A DNA stretch of 35,230 bases from Desulfovibrio sp. Lineage in GTDB: Bacteria > Desulfobacterota > Desulfovibrionia > Desulfovibrionales > Desulfovibrionaceae. Location of the stretch: NCBI GenBank assembly GCA_031272405.1, contig JAISTW010000036.1, positions 1-35,230 of the forward strand, in the 5' to 3' direction. Positions 23,814 to 31,921 of this stretch are shown piece after piece. How positions within the stretch are numbered: position 1 is the stretch's first letter; each line of letters starts with the position of its first letter. The position numbers were made by a program, and so were the translations under genes. The notes below the pieces were generated by a model. That model was not told where the DNA came from and did no database searches. It saw only the letters and a list, made by a program, of their open reading frames with translations.

Positions 23814-24253
23814 CACAGGTATCCCCGCGTTTGGTCCTCTTCGCCCAAGCGGACGGCGCCGGCGGCGTCCAGAATGGTTTCCAGCCGCAGGGGAGCGGGA
23901 CCATTTTCCGTCTGCACTACCGCGTCAAGCCTGAATACAGCCACCATCGGCATATCGGGCTTGGGCGCGTATTCAACGCGCACGTTCGTGATGCGGGGCT
24001 CAAAACGCGCGATAACGCGTTCCAAATTCTCCTTCAGCTTGTCGACGCTTTCTTCCGTAAAACTGCTGCCCATGTCCGTGAGGTCGGCGAGGCCGTAATC
24101 CGGCGCTATGGGCACATTGCCCCGGTGCGTATTGAGCATGGCCGTCAGGTGTCGCACTATGGAGCGCTGCAGACGCGCCGGGTCGCGCGCGTCAAGCGTT
24201 TTTTCGCCTTTTTCCAGCGCCTCGATGCGTTCGAGCAAGGTCAGGTCATGCAT
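23813..24253 (-). CDS. tssE: T6SS baseplate protein TssE (gp25-like)
   Basis: A 146-aa TssE, homologous to phage T4 gp25 (GPW/gp25 family), the baseplate part that starts sheath polymerisation. The start M-H-D-L-T-L-L-E-R-I, then R-S-I-V-R-H-L-T-A-M-L-N-T-H-R-G and A-P-D-Y-G-L-A-D-L are typical. The ATG at 24253 stands four bases after the tssM stop. The longer in-frame extension back to 24487 overlaps tssM and is proline- and serine-rich noise. The stop shares one base with the tssF start. Confidence 0.93.
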   Translation of the reverse strand: MHDLTLLERIEALEKGEKTLDARDPARLQRSIVRHLTAMLNTHRGNVPIAPDYGLADLTDMGSSFTEESVDKLKENLERVIARFEPRITNVRVEYAPKPDMPMVAVFRLDAVVQTENGPAPLRLETILDAAGAVRLGEEDQTRGYL

Positions 24254-24257
24254 GGCA

Positions 24258-27200
24258 TTACCTGCGGCATTGGGCGGCGGCGAAGGGCAACATGCCGGGC
24301 GCGTAGCTGACGCCGCGCACAATGGCGTCAGCGCCGGTGAATCTGTAGCGGAGCGTGATGTCTCTGACGCCGAGTTTATTGAGCAAGGCCTGGTGCGCAG
24401 GAAAGTCTTGCGCATGAAATGTTTTTTCACCGTACTGGAAATCGTGCAGGAAGGCGGCGAAGGCATTTTCCCCTTCATAACTTGCATTGAGCGTCGCCGA
24501 CTTGAATTTTATGGCGATGTTTGTATCGCCGCAACCTTCACGTTGCCAGGAAAAACGCATGGAGGCCGGGCTGTTGTAGTTCGTCAGCTCCTGTTTTTCC
24601 TTGGAGCAGCTCAGGGAAAGAACAACGGCATACGGTTTTTCCAGGGCGTCATCATTGACGTCAACCGGCACGGCGTCCACCGTTACGGCATAGGATTGGG
24701 GCAAGGGGCGGTACTCCAGAAGTCCGGCGTTGAGAAAGTGCAGAAAATCTTCGGTAAAGGGAACGGGGACGCCATCCAGTTTCTGCGGCTCATAGCCGCG
24801 CAGCGTACGGTTGAGGAAATATTGCAGCGTGTTGTCGGCAAAATCGCGGGCCAATCCCCCCTGTTCCGCAAAAAGCCCCTGCTGGAGCTGTATGGGCGAC
24901 ATGGTGCCCACTCTGCTCAGAACATCGCCTTCCCACAAGGCCTGGATATGGCAGGCGGCGTCGTTCATAAGCCGCGTCGTGAAAAAGGAAAGTGGTCCGT
25001 TATCCAGCATGAGCAGCGGGGAATCGTCGGCCTGGGCCGGATTTATATGATAACGCAGGGAAAGGGCGGCCAACTTGGCGAGAGCCAGCTTCGCCGTGGC
25101 GGCATTTTTGTTTTTCTCGTCGGGCAAGGCTTCCTGCACTGCGTTGAAAGCGAGGTCGCGGGCAAGGGTAAAACGAACCAGATCGCGAAGAGCCGCCAGA
25201 TAGGCCTGGATTTCCTTGACCAACGGTTCCGCCCGGGCAGCGCGTTCCCGGTCGCCGGGCTCCAGCCTGTTGCCGGCATCTTCGTAAAGTTGCCGGACAT
25301 TCTCTCTCAACCGCTCCGCCAGACCGATTTGAGCGTGGTCCGCGTTGGCGCGGGTTTCCATGGTTAAGGCCCGGACAAACACGTCCAGGTCGTCCAGCCA
25401 GGGCGGCAACGGGTCAAGGTATCGGCGCACGGGGCGCAATTCTGTGTCCATGCGCAGGGCAAGGGCGAAGAAAGGATTGTTTTCTCCGCTCATTGACGAC
25501 ATGGCGTCCTTGGCCATAGGGACGGCGGCCAGCCCCAGTATCCTGGCCGAGAAAGCGGCGGCGAACTTTTTCCATGCTTCGGCGTAGCTGCCGGCGTACC
25601 AACGCAAAAAATCCTTCGTGCGCGACTTGTATGCATCGTCGGCCACGATGAGAGAAAGCCTGTCCAGATAGTCCAACGTCACGTTGAACCCTTCAACAGT
25701 GAAGGCCGGCGCGAGCTGCACATCGTCAAGGGCGCCGGACATGGGACCGGGCCAGAAGGCGCCTCCTTTCAGGGGAGGGATATTGTTCATCACGCTGGCC
25801 CTGTAAGCCAGCCAATGCATGGACCCCCCGGTTTCCTGCATGCGCGCAAGGTCAGCCCGCAAGGAGCGCAAGGTCTGTTCCATATCCGCGACGCGATCTT
25901 TTTCGTTGTAGTAGTAGCGCGCCATGCTGTAAGCAGCCGGAAGCTCCAGCATCGGGATGTCCCCCACGTTGAGCGCGTTCAACATGCCTTGCGGCATGGC
26001 GGGGATTTTGAGCAGGTCTTCAAATTTTTTCCCTTCCAGCACGGCGGAAACAAGGTCAAAACGCCAGACAAGGTCAGCGGCAAGGATGAAAAAGTCTTTG
26101 TCGGAGCTTTTGTCCGTAAGGCGGTTGCGCAATTCGTCGCCTCTGCGTTGGGCCGGCTTGTATATGTCCTTAACGAACTCGTCGTTGAGCAAGCGGGCGA
26201 AATACGCCAGGCCCATGCGGCTCTGTCTCAGTCCCATGTCGGGGAAAAAGCCGGAGTTGATTCTCTTTTCCAGCTGTTCCGTATCCCTGAAGCTCCGCTC
26301 AAAAGCAAGCAGGCGGCTTGAGACGGTGGCATCCCACAACGGTCTGTAGGCGGGATTTTCCATATGGCGCAGGATCGTGGCGTTGTGCCGATAGGAAAGG
26401 GACACCAGGGCGGCGAGGCCAAACGTCGCAATCAGAAGAGCCGCGTAGGCGCTCAAGCGGACAGACGACCTCCAGCGTAAGTATTCTGCTATGGGACGGT
26501 TCAGGTTGCGGTCAACCGGCAATACCCGGCTGAAAAAGTCGCCGAGGAAAAAGCCGGCGGCGTTTTCCCGTGTGCGGAAAATGCCGCGCATCAGTTCGGA
26601 CAGGGCCGGAAAGGCGCGACCTGGACGTTCGTCGTCGTTTCTGAGAGCACTGGAAAAGAAAATGCCGCGCAAAAGCGGCGTTTCCTGATAGGGGTTTTCC
26701 GCGAATATCTCTTCGGCGTAAGCGGCAAGAGCCGGCATCATTGTCCTGAATTCTTCCCAGGCGAATATACGGTGTGGTTGCGGCGAATCATCGCGCCGAT
26801 ACAGGCACAGGGAGCGGAATTTGTCCTGGATGTCGTCCAGAGCCTGGCGTATCTGCACCCCGACCGGGACAAGATTTTTTTTGTCCGGAGACTGGATGAG
26901 CCGACCCATGCACTGTCTTCGGGCATCGGCGGGGAGTTCTTCCAGCACGCGGGCTGTTCCCGCTGGCAGGTCAATCTTGGTGACCATAAGATAAATGGGG
27001 AAATTGGCGCCCAAAATGCGCATGATTTCATCAATCCGCCGACGCAGGCAGCGCGCCTCGGCAAGCAGATGCTCCCCCCCGCCGTAAAGCGTGTCCGCGG
27101 CGACGGCGACCACAAGACCGTTCAGCGGTTCCCTGAGGCGGTATTTCGCAAGATGCTGCAAAAATTCGCGCCATTCGGCGCTGTCGGTCGTTTCATCGTG

Positions 27201-27722
27201 GGGAACGGCATAGCGCCCGGCCGTATCCAGCACGACGGCTTCCTGAAAAAAATACCAGTCGCAGTTGCGGGTACTCGCATGCTCCCTTTCCGGGCCGACA
27301 TCCGTCAACATGGCGTTCAAGCCGCAATGTCCGATGGCCGAGGATTTGCCGGCGCCGGTTTTACCCATGACCATAAACCAGGGCAGGGCGTAGACCGGGT
27401 TGCCGCGTCTGCCCAAATTGGACGAGCGCAGGATGGCGACGGCGCGATCCCATCGGTTGTCCAGCAGGCGTTTTTCTGTCGAGGCATCCGGGAGGGCGTC
27501 CCGAGCAATGGTAACGATTTGTTGTATCTGCCTGCGGCGGCGGCGGGCCAGAACAGCCCTGAAGCAAAAAACAAGGCACAGCGCGAACGCGACCGGCGCG
27601 CCCGCGCAGACAAAGGCCATTTCCCGGCCGATATGCGCAAGGCGGCAGGCGAAGTATATGCCGAAGCACAGAGCAAGAACAAGTACTGTCCAGAAGAGAA
27701 AGCGCGCTATCGTCTTCAGCAT
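24258..27722 (-). CDS. tssM: T6SS membrane-complex protein TssM (IcmF)
   Basis: A 1,154-aa TssM/IcmF inner-membrane protein. Two membrane helices (about 8-26 and 36-54) come first. A cytoplasmic GTPase-like domain follows, with Walker A G-K-T-G-A-G-K-S (120-127), D-T-A-G (166-169) and T-K-I-D (248-251). A third membrane helix lies at about 423-444, followed by a large periplasmic region. The periplasmic tail contacts TssJ, so TssJLM spans the envelope. The P-loop is intact, so this is an ATP/GTP-binding type of TssM. It overlaps the tssL stop (TAATG) and precedes tssE by four bases. Confidence 0.96.
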   Translation of the reverse strand: MLKTIARFLFWTVLVLALCFGIYFACRLAHIGREMAFVCAGAPVAFALCLVFCFRAVLARRRRRQIQQIVTIARDALPDASTEKRLLDNRWDRAVAILRSSNLGRRGNPVYALPWFMVMGKTGAGKSSAIGHCGLNAMLTDVGPEREHASTRNCDWYFFQEAVVLDTAGRYAVPHDETTDSAEWREFLQHLAKYRLREPLNGLVVAVAADTLYGGGEHLLAEARCLRRRIDEIMRILGANFPIYLMVTKIDLPAGTARVLEELPADARRQCMGRLIQSPDKKNLVPVGVQIRQALDDIQDKFRSLCLYRRDDSPQPHRIFAWEEFRTMMPALAAYAEEIFAENPYQETPLLRGIFFSSALRNDDERPGRAFPALSELMRGIFRTRENAAGFFLGDFFSRVLPVDRNLNRPIAEYLRWRSSVRLSAYAALLIATFGLAALVSLSYRHNATILRHMENPAYRPLWDATVSSRLLAFERSFRDTEQLEKRINSGFFPDMGLRQSRMGLAYFARLLNDEFVKDIYKPAQRRGDELRNRLTDKSSDKDFFILAADLVWRFDLVSAVLEGKKFEDLLKIPAMPQGMLNALNVGDIPMLELPAAYSMARYYYNEKDRVADMEQTLRSLRADLARMQETGGSMHWLAYRASVMNNIPPLKGGAFWPGPMSGALDDVQLAPAFTVEGFNVTLDYLDRLSLIVADDAYKSRTKDFLRWYAGSYAEAWKKFAAAFSARILGLAAVPMAKDAMSSMSGENNPFFALALRMDTELRPVRRYLDPLPPWLDDLDVFVRALTMETRANADHAQIGLAERLRENVRQLYEDAGNRLEPGDRERAARAEPLVKEIQAYLAALRDLVRFTLARDLAFNAVQEALPDEKNKNAATAKLALAKLAALSLRYHINPAQADDSPLLMLDNGPLSFFTTRLMNDAACHIQALWEGDVLSRVGTMSPIQLQQGLFAEQGGLARDFADNTLQYFLNRTLRGYEPQKLDGVPVPFTEDFLHFLNAGLLEYRPLPQSYAVTVDAVPVDVNDDALEKPYAVVLSLSCSKEKQELTNYNSPASMRFSWQREGCGDTNIAIKFKSATLNASYEGENAFAAFLHDFQYGEKTFHAQDFPAHQALLNKLGVRDITLRYRFTGADAIVRGVSYAPGMLPFAAAQCRR

Positions 27723-28582
27723 TACGGCGGAATACTTCCTTCGGCGAGGGTTTTTAACGCGTCGAGGAGCGTGTTGAGGCGCGTGTCATAAACAAAATAC
27801 AGGATTCCCGTGGCCAGGAGCGGCGCGAGCCAGAGCAGCCAGTCCAGCGCATCGTAGCGACGCATGAGGTTCAACGGGGCCTTGCGCGAGGGCGTCTCAG
27901 GGTAGGCTTCGGGAAAAAGCGGCGCGCCATCCGCAATTGTCAGACCACGCATGACCGCAGGAACAAAGTTTCCTATTTTGAGCAATTTGGCGCGGATGGC
28001 TGCCTCGTCGTCAAAGAGCATGCCGGTGAAACCACGGGCCAGACAGAGGGCAAACACCTCCAGAACGCTTTTCAGCGATTGTCGTTGCGCGTCGTTTGCG
28101 TCGGGCGGGACGGGCTTATCCTGATTTCCCGGCGTCGTCATTCCAAAGGGCATGAGTTCTTCGGCCTTTTGCAAGAGTGAATCCAGAATGCGGTAGAAAT
28201 CCTCTCCGGCGGTGGCCGTGTCATGCCGGACAAGCTGGAGGGGAGAGCGCATCCACTCTTCCCGCCCGCTCCATTGCGAGGAGAGCAGCGTTTCGTCAAC
28301 AAAGGCGCAAACGGCAAAGTCCGCCGCTTCGACAATCTGCCTGTCCACCCCGTCCGCGTCTGCGCGCTTGCAGGCCGCGTTCAGCAGACGCGTGAGGCGT
28401 TCAAGCAGAGCTGGAGCCAGTCCCAGATCTGGTGATTCCGCCAAGCCATCCGGATTTTGCATCGCGCTCGCGGCGGCCGCCCCGGGCGGGCCGAAAGCTT
28501 TTGTGCCCGTCGTCTGCCCGTCCGCCTGAGCGGCGAGCATGGCTGTGACAATCGCCTCGTTAAAATAGTCTGCCTGGATCAT
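27722..28582 (-). CDS. tssL: T6SS membrane-complex protein TssL (DotU)
   Basis: A 286-aa TssL/DotU/IcmH protein, inner-membrane partner of TssM. It has a cytoplasmic helical domain with A-A-D-F-A-V-C-A-F-V-D-E-T-L-L and F-Y-R-I-L-D-S-L-L, and one C-terminal membrane helix (about 246-265) after D-A-L-D-W. It ends about 20 residues after the helix, so it has no peptidoglycan-binding OmpA extension. Wall anchoring would need another protein. The ATG lies three bases after the tssK stop, and the stop overlaps the tssM start by one base. Confidence 0.94.
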   Translation of the reverse strand: MIQADYFNEAIVTAMLAAQADGQTTGTKAFGPPGAAAASAMQNPDGLAESPDLGLAPALLERLTRLLNAACKRADADGVDRQIVEAADFAVCAFVDETLLSSQWSGREEWMRSPLQLVRHDTATAGEDFYRILDSLLQKAEELMPFGMTTPGNQDKPVPPDANDAQRQSLKSVLEVFALCLARGFTGMLFDDEAAIRAKLLKIGNFVPAVMRGLTIADGAPLFPEAYPETPSRKAPLNLMRRYDALDWLLWLAPLLATGILYFVYDTRLNTLLDALKTLAEGSIPP

Positions 28583-28585
28583 GGA

Positions 28586-29947
28586 CTACCGCCCCGTCGC
28601 CACAAGTAGCGCCTGCGCGTCGGCGGGCGCCCCTTCCCAGAAAAGGCTGATTTTGGATTGCGACACAATATTTTGCCACAGCGGATGCGCAGCGTCTATG
28701 GCGTACCACGCGGTATTCGCCTTTTTTATGAAACCCGGCGGGGCCACGCGCATTTTGGTCAACGGAACGCCGGAAACAGCTTTGGAGATGATGGTGTTCA
28801 AACGCTCCTGGGCGCCGAGTTTGGCGAAACGGGGGAAATTTTCGGCCGCTGCTTCCGTCAGCCCGTCAAAGCGTATGGAGAGCCAGTATCTGCAGGTCGG
28901 AGAAATGAAATTTTCCGGAATGTCGGCGGAGAAATAAGGGATATCTGGCGACAGCGCGAGCGTTTTGGACGCTCCCGTTCCCAGATTGCCCAAAAGTTTG
29001 CGCAGCAGCGCGCAGAGCGGTTCAAAGCATTCTTGCGGATTTTCGTGCCTATAGCCGGGGACACCGTCTTCAGAAGAAACGGAGCGGCCCAGACAGTCCA
29101 TGTCGTCAAAAAACGTGGAAAGCTCTCCCGCGAATTGACGCAGGGCGCCGTATATGCGCCAAGGGTGTATGTTCGGCCCGGAACGGAGGTGCGCGAGAAG
29201 TGGAATGTTCCTGTTCAAAACGCCCAGAGCGGCGAAATTGACTACGAAGGACATATCCGCGCTGTCGCCTCCTTCGGCATTCTTGTATCCGGCCAAACGA
29301 CCGGCGCAGGAAAGAGCCATGTCCTGTACTTCCTGCACCATGACGGTAAGGCGCTGGCTCGCTTCAAGACAGAGCAACGGCGGGAGAAAGTGCGGGTTGA
29401 GTTCAACATGTTCTCCGACCCGCTGCACAAGGGCTATGGGGATTGTTTCAAAGTTGGGATAGCGTTCCAGGTCGTCGTCCCTGACAAGCACGGGCGCGTA
29501 GCGGAGGCGTTGCACAGGCGTCGGCGGCGACGTCCCGTAGATGTCCGGCGTCATTTCGGGCTCTTCCGAATAGACAAAACGTGTGGCGGCGTTTTCGCCT
29601 TCGGGTGCGGCGTTGCCGCCGCCGGCGTTCTGCAGCGCCAGGCCGAGATAGAGTGTGCCGGGGCTGTCCGGCTTGGGCCAGCCGGCCCTCAGGGGGAGCG
29701 ACGCCAAGGATGCGTCCCGGGGCACGTTAACGACGGCTCCGCTGGGAAAGATCGCCTCCAGTCTTTCAATTTCCAGGCTCAGATCGGCGGCATCGCGCCA
29801 GACAAGGCGTCGGATGCCCCAAAAATACGGGAAACCATACAAGCGCAAAGGGGCGATGTGACGCCGCGCTTCTTCATCCGCCGCCTGAAGGTGTTGCGGA
29901 TGCAAAAAAAGGCCCTGACTCCAGAATACAGGCCGGTGTCCGTTCAC
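28586..29947 (-). CDS. tssK: T6SS baseplate protein TssK
   Basis: A 453-aa TssK/ImpJ/VasE family protein, the trimeric connector that docks the baseplate onto TssLM. The N-terminal V-F-W-S-Q-G-L-F-L-H-P-Q-H-L-Q motif is diagnostic. The start is a GTG at 29947 preceded by GGGGG. It overlaps the tssJ stop by four bases (GTGA), showing tight coupling. Length is normal. Confidence 0.95.
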   Translation of the reverse strand: MNGHRPVFWSQGLFLHPQHLQAADEEARRHIAPLRLYGFPYFWGIRRLVWRDAADLSLEIERLEAIFPSGAVVNVPRDASLASLPLRAGWPKPDSPGTLYLGLALQNAGGGNAAPEGENAATRFVYSEEPEMTPDIYGTSPPTPVQRLRYAPVLVRDDDLERYPNFETIPIALVQRVGEHVELNPHFLPPLLCLEASQRLTVMVQEVQDMALSCAGRLAGYKNAEGGDSADMSFVVNFAALGVLNRNIPLLAHLRSGPNIHPWRIYGALRQFAGELSTFFDDMDCLGRSVSSEDGVPGYRHENPQECFEPLCALLRKLLGNLGTGASKTLALSPDIPYFSADIPENFISPTCRYWLSIRFDGLTEAAAENFPRFAKLGAQERLNTIISKAVSGVPLTKMRVAPPGFIKKANTAWYAIDAAHPLWQNIVSQSKISLFWEGAPADAQALLVATGR

Positions 29948-30636
29948 TGCTGTTTCCCCCGCGCCGGCTTTTTGTCCCGGTTTTTTCCTTGGGCCGGGTC
30001 ATCATTCTCGGCCATGGCGTGAGCGCTCAAGTGCAGGTCAAGGTCAAGTCCACCCGCGCTGTACAAGATGGATTTCCAGAGCAGGTATCCTTCCTCTTTT
30101 TTTTTGAGCGGGATTTGCCACAGCTTGACCGACTGTTCCGGCGTGGATTCAAAAAAACCGCAAGCCACGCCGACAAGCAACGCCCCTTCAGCCCTGTTCA
30201 GCGAATGGACGGCGTTTTCCCCAGGCTGGATGAATATCCTCGTCGCGCTCTTGACAGAATTGTCAAAAGAGGCGCACTGTAGCAAGGTTTGCGCGCCGTC
30301 CGCGTCGCCGGCGAGCCTGTCGAAGGCGTCTCGTTCCGCCAGTTGATAGACGCAAAGTTGAAGACTGTGCGGTCTGCCGTCGAAAGCATTCAGATCCCTG
30401 TCGGCCGACAGGTTCACGTGAATGGCCTTGTCGCCGAATCCCCAAAGGACGTTGTCCGGATCTTCGGATTCGGGGGTCGGTTTGGGCGCTTTGGCACTGC
30501 CCCCACAAGCGGCAAGTTGTCCGTAAAAGACGAACAACGCGAGAAGCAAAAAAATTTTCAGCAATCCGTCTGCAATGGACAGGTAGGAACAGTTTGCATA
30601 TACTATTCGCATGGACAAATTCGGGAAGCGGGCCAC
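29944..30636 (-). CDS. tssJ: T6SS outer-membrane lipoprotein TssJ
   Basis: A 230-aa TssJ/VasD/SciN-type lipoprotein. The signal ends in L-A-A-C (lipidated C44), so the mature protein is anchored in the outer membrane, where it holds the TssM periplasmic tail. The transthyretin-like domain shows A-I-H-V-N-L-S-A-D-R-D-L-N, S-L-Q-L-C-V-Y-Q-L and V-K-L-W-Q-I-P. A C-terminal basic tail (K-N-R-D-K-K-P-A-R-G-K-Q-Q) is odd. I prefer the GTG at 30636, since AGGAGG lies four bases before it; the ATG at 30612 (lipobox still present) has no ribosome site. It is the first gene of the large operon. Confidence 0.9.
   Translation of the reverse strand: MARFPNLSMRIVYANCSYLSIADGLLKIFLLLALFVFYGQLAACGGSAKAPKPTPESEDPDNVLWGFGDKAIHVNLSADRDLNAFDGRPHSLQLCVYQLAERDAFDRLAGDADGAQTLLQCASFDNSVKSATRIFIQPGENAVHSLNRAEGALLVGVACGFFESTPEQSVKLWQIPLKKKEEGYLLWKSILYSAGGLDLDLHLSAHAMAENDDPAQGKNRDKKPARGKQQ
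30576..30604 (+). promoter_or_regulatory. Promoter of the lytic transglycosylase gene
   Basis: TGGACA (30576-30581), 17 bases, TATACT (30599-30604). Each hexamer is one base off the sigma70 consensus. The start point would be near 30611, exactly at the ATG of the lytic transglycosylase, and no ribosome site lies upstream of that ATG. Both facts together predict a leaderless message. The promoter lies inside the tssJ signal-peptide codons. Confidence 0.55.
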
Positions 30637-31306
30637 ATATCCTCCTGCCCTTTTGGCGACAGTGACGATTATGTTCATTTTATCCGTTTTTTGTCAAGAG
30701 CCGGGGTTCGCGCGGGACATGCCCCTGAACAGTTCCCCGGCGTGGCGGGAGGCCGTCGCCCGGCTGGAAGACTGGCGGAACGGGGGAAACGCGCCGCCGC
30801 CCTTGCGCGTCAACGCCTTTTCGTCTTATCCTGGCATTTCTTCTTCCGGGAGCGGGACGCGGCGCTGGTCGCCGCGTCAAGGCGGTTTTTCTGAGACAAG
30901 CCGGGAATGGCGGCGCATCATTGAGCTCGCCGGCCTACGGCACGGCGTGGACGCGGCTCTGATCGCCGCCGTCATCCAAGTTGAATCCAACTTCAACCCG
31001 CGCGCCGTGTCCCCCAAGGGGGCCAAGGGAGCCATGCAAATAATGCCGGAAACAGGCAAAGAGATGGGTCTGAGAGAATTTTTCGATCCCGTTTCCAATA
31101 CCGATGCCGGCACGCGCTATCTTGCAGCCATGCTCCGCGAGTTCCCGCGACTGGAGCTTGCCCTTGCCGCATACAATGCTGGACCGACGGCCGTGCGTCA
31201 GCACGGGGGGAGCATCCCTCCCTATCCCGAAACCAGAGACTACGTCGCCCGCGTGTTGTCCGTTTATGCCGATTTGACCGCCTACTGGCCTCATCGGGCA
31301 AAATAA
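30611..31306 (+). CDS. Lytic transglycosylase (SLT domain), T6SS-linked
   Basis: A 231-aa exported enzyme. Residues 1-34 look like a signal peptide (basic start, hydrophobic 13-28, G-F-A before R35). The C-terminal half is an SLT/goose-lysozyme-type domain with catalytic E125 in I-Q-V-E-S-N-F-N-P, G-A-M-Q-I-M-P (140-146) and A-Y-N-A-G-P (187-192). These enzymes cut the glycan strands of peptidoglycan. In enteroaggregative E. coli the housekeeping enzyme MltE does this for T6SS assembly; here the cluster seems to carry its own. The start is overlapped by the divergent tssJ start by 26 bases, and its end overlaps the convergent membrane-protein gene by 16. Confidence 0.88.
   Translation: MDKFGKRATYPPALLATVTIMFILSVFCQEPGFARDMPLNSSPAWREAVARLEDWRNGGNAPPPLRVNAFSSYPGISSSGSGTRRWSPRQGGFSETSREWRRIIELAGLRHGVDAALIAAVIQVESNFNPRAVSPKGAKGAMQIMPETGKEMGLREFFDPVSNTDAGTRYLAAMLREFPRLELALAAYNAGPTAVRQHGGSIPPYPETRDYVARVLSVYADLTAYWPHRAK
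30668..30697 (-). promoter_or_regulatory. Sigma70-like promoter of the tssJ operon
   Basis: On the minus strand a perfect TTGACA (30697-30692), 18 bases, and CATAAT (30673-30668). Transcription would start near 30661, about 15 bases before the AGGAGG of tssJ (30646-30641). It lies inside the signal-peptide codons of the lytic transglycosylase, so it faces that gene's own promoter. Confidence 0.65.
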
Positions 31307-31887
31307 ACTTCCGCCCTGAGCCCGTTTTCCGTCGGACTGACCTTCACTTTCGCCCTTACAGCCTGCTGTTCGGTGCGCGTATGCACAAGCACGCGCAAAT
31401 GGCGGGAACGGGAAACAATGAGACTCACGCCGTTGGTTTCCGGCATGTCCACAGGAATCATCGTCGGCTTCAGTTCTGTTTTCCACGGCTCACCCAACGC
31501 GACGACAAAAGTCGGCGGTTCTTCAATATAATAATTTCGCGCCTTGTCCGGCGTGAATCCGTTTGTCAAGGCCGGGATGTAGTCCAGTTCCAAGACGAGT
31601 TTTTTTTCTTTGCCTTCCGCTCTGGGCATGACCCTCAGGGCCGTACACAGGTTCAGTTCCGGGTCTCCGGCCGGCGTGGCGGGAATTTGCGCCGCGGGGA
31701 CCGGCGCGGGGCGTTCCTCCAGAGTCGGCATTTCACCCAGGCGCGCTCCAGCGCGTTGCGTCACATCGGTTTTAGGGCGGAAAGGCGAAGATTCGTCGCC
31801 AGTGACGTAGACGAACATGAACGCGAGGCCCAGAGTCCAACCCAGGAGCAGAAGCAGTTGTGGCTTGCGTGAATAGAAAAAGAACAC
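31291..31887 (-). CDS. One-pass membrane protein of the T6SS locus
   Basis: A 198-aa protein with an N-terminal anchor (F-F-F-Y-S-R-K-P then about 18 hydrophobic residues, L-L-L-L-L-G-W-T-L-G-L-A-F-M-F-V-Y-V). A proline-rich linker and a beta-rich domain (about 75-198) follow, presumably in the periplasm. The domain pattern (P-T-F-V-V-A-L-G, then R-V-L-V-H-T-R-T and L-R-A-E-V-Y-F at the end) reminds me of AMIN-type peptidoglycan-binding domains, but I am not sure. The GTG at 31887 has GAGGGAA at good spacing; the longer frame overlaps the tssC paralogue. It may supply the wall contact missing in TssL. It converges with the lytic transglycosylase gene. Confidence 0.72.
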   Translation of the reverse strand: MFFFYSRKPQLLLLLGWTLGLAFMFVYVTGDESSPFRPKTDVTQRAGARLGEMPTLEERPAPVPAAQIPATPAGDPELNLCTALRVMPRAEGKEKKLVLELDYIPALTNGFTPDKARNYYIEEPPTFVVALGEPWKTELKPTMIPVDMPETNGVSLIVSRSRHLRVLVHTRTEQQAVRAKVKVSPTENGLRAEVYFAR

Positions 31888-31921
31888 CGCGTTCCCTCGT
31901 AGCGCGTTTTGCGCCGTCCTC

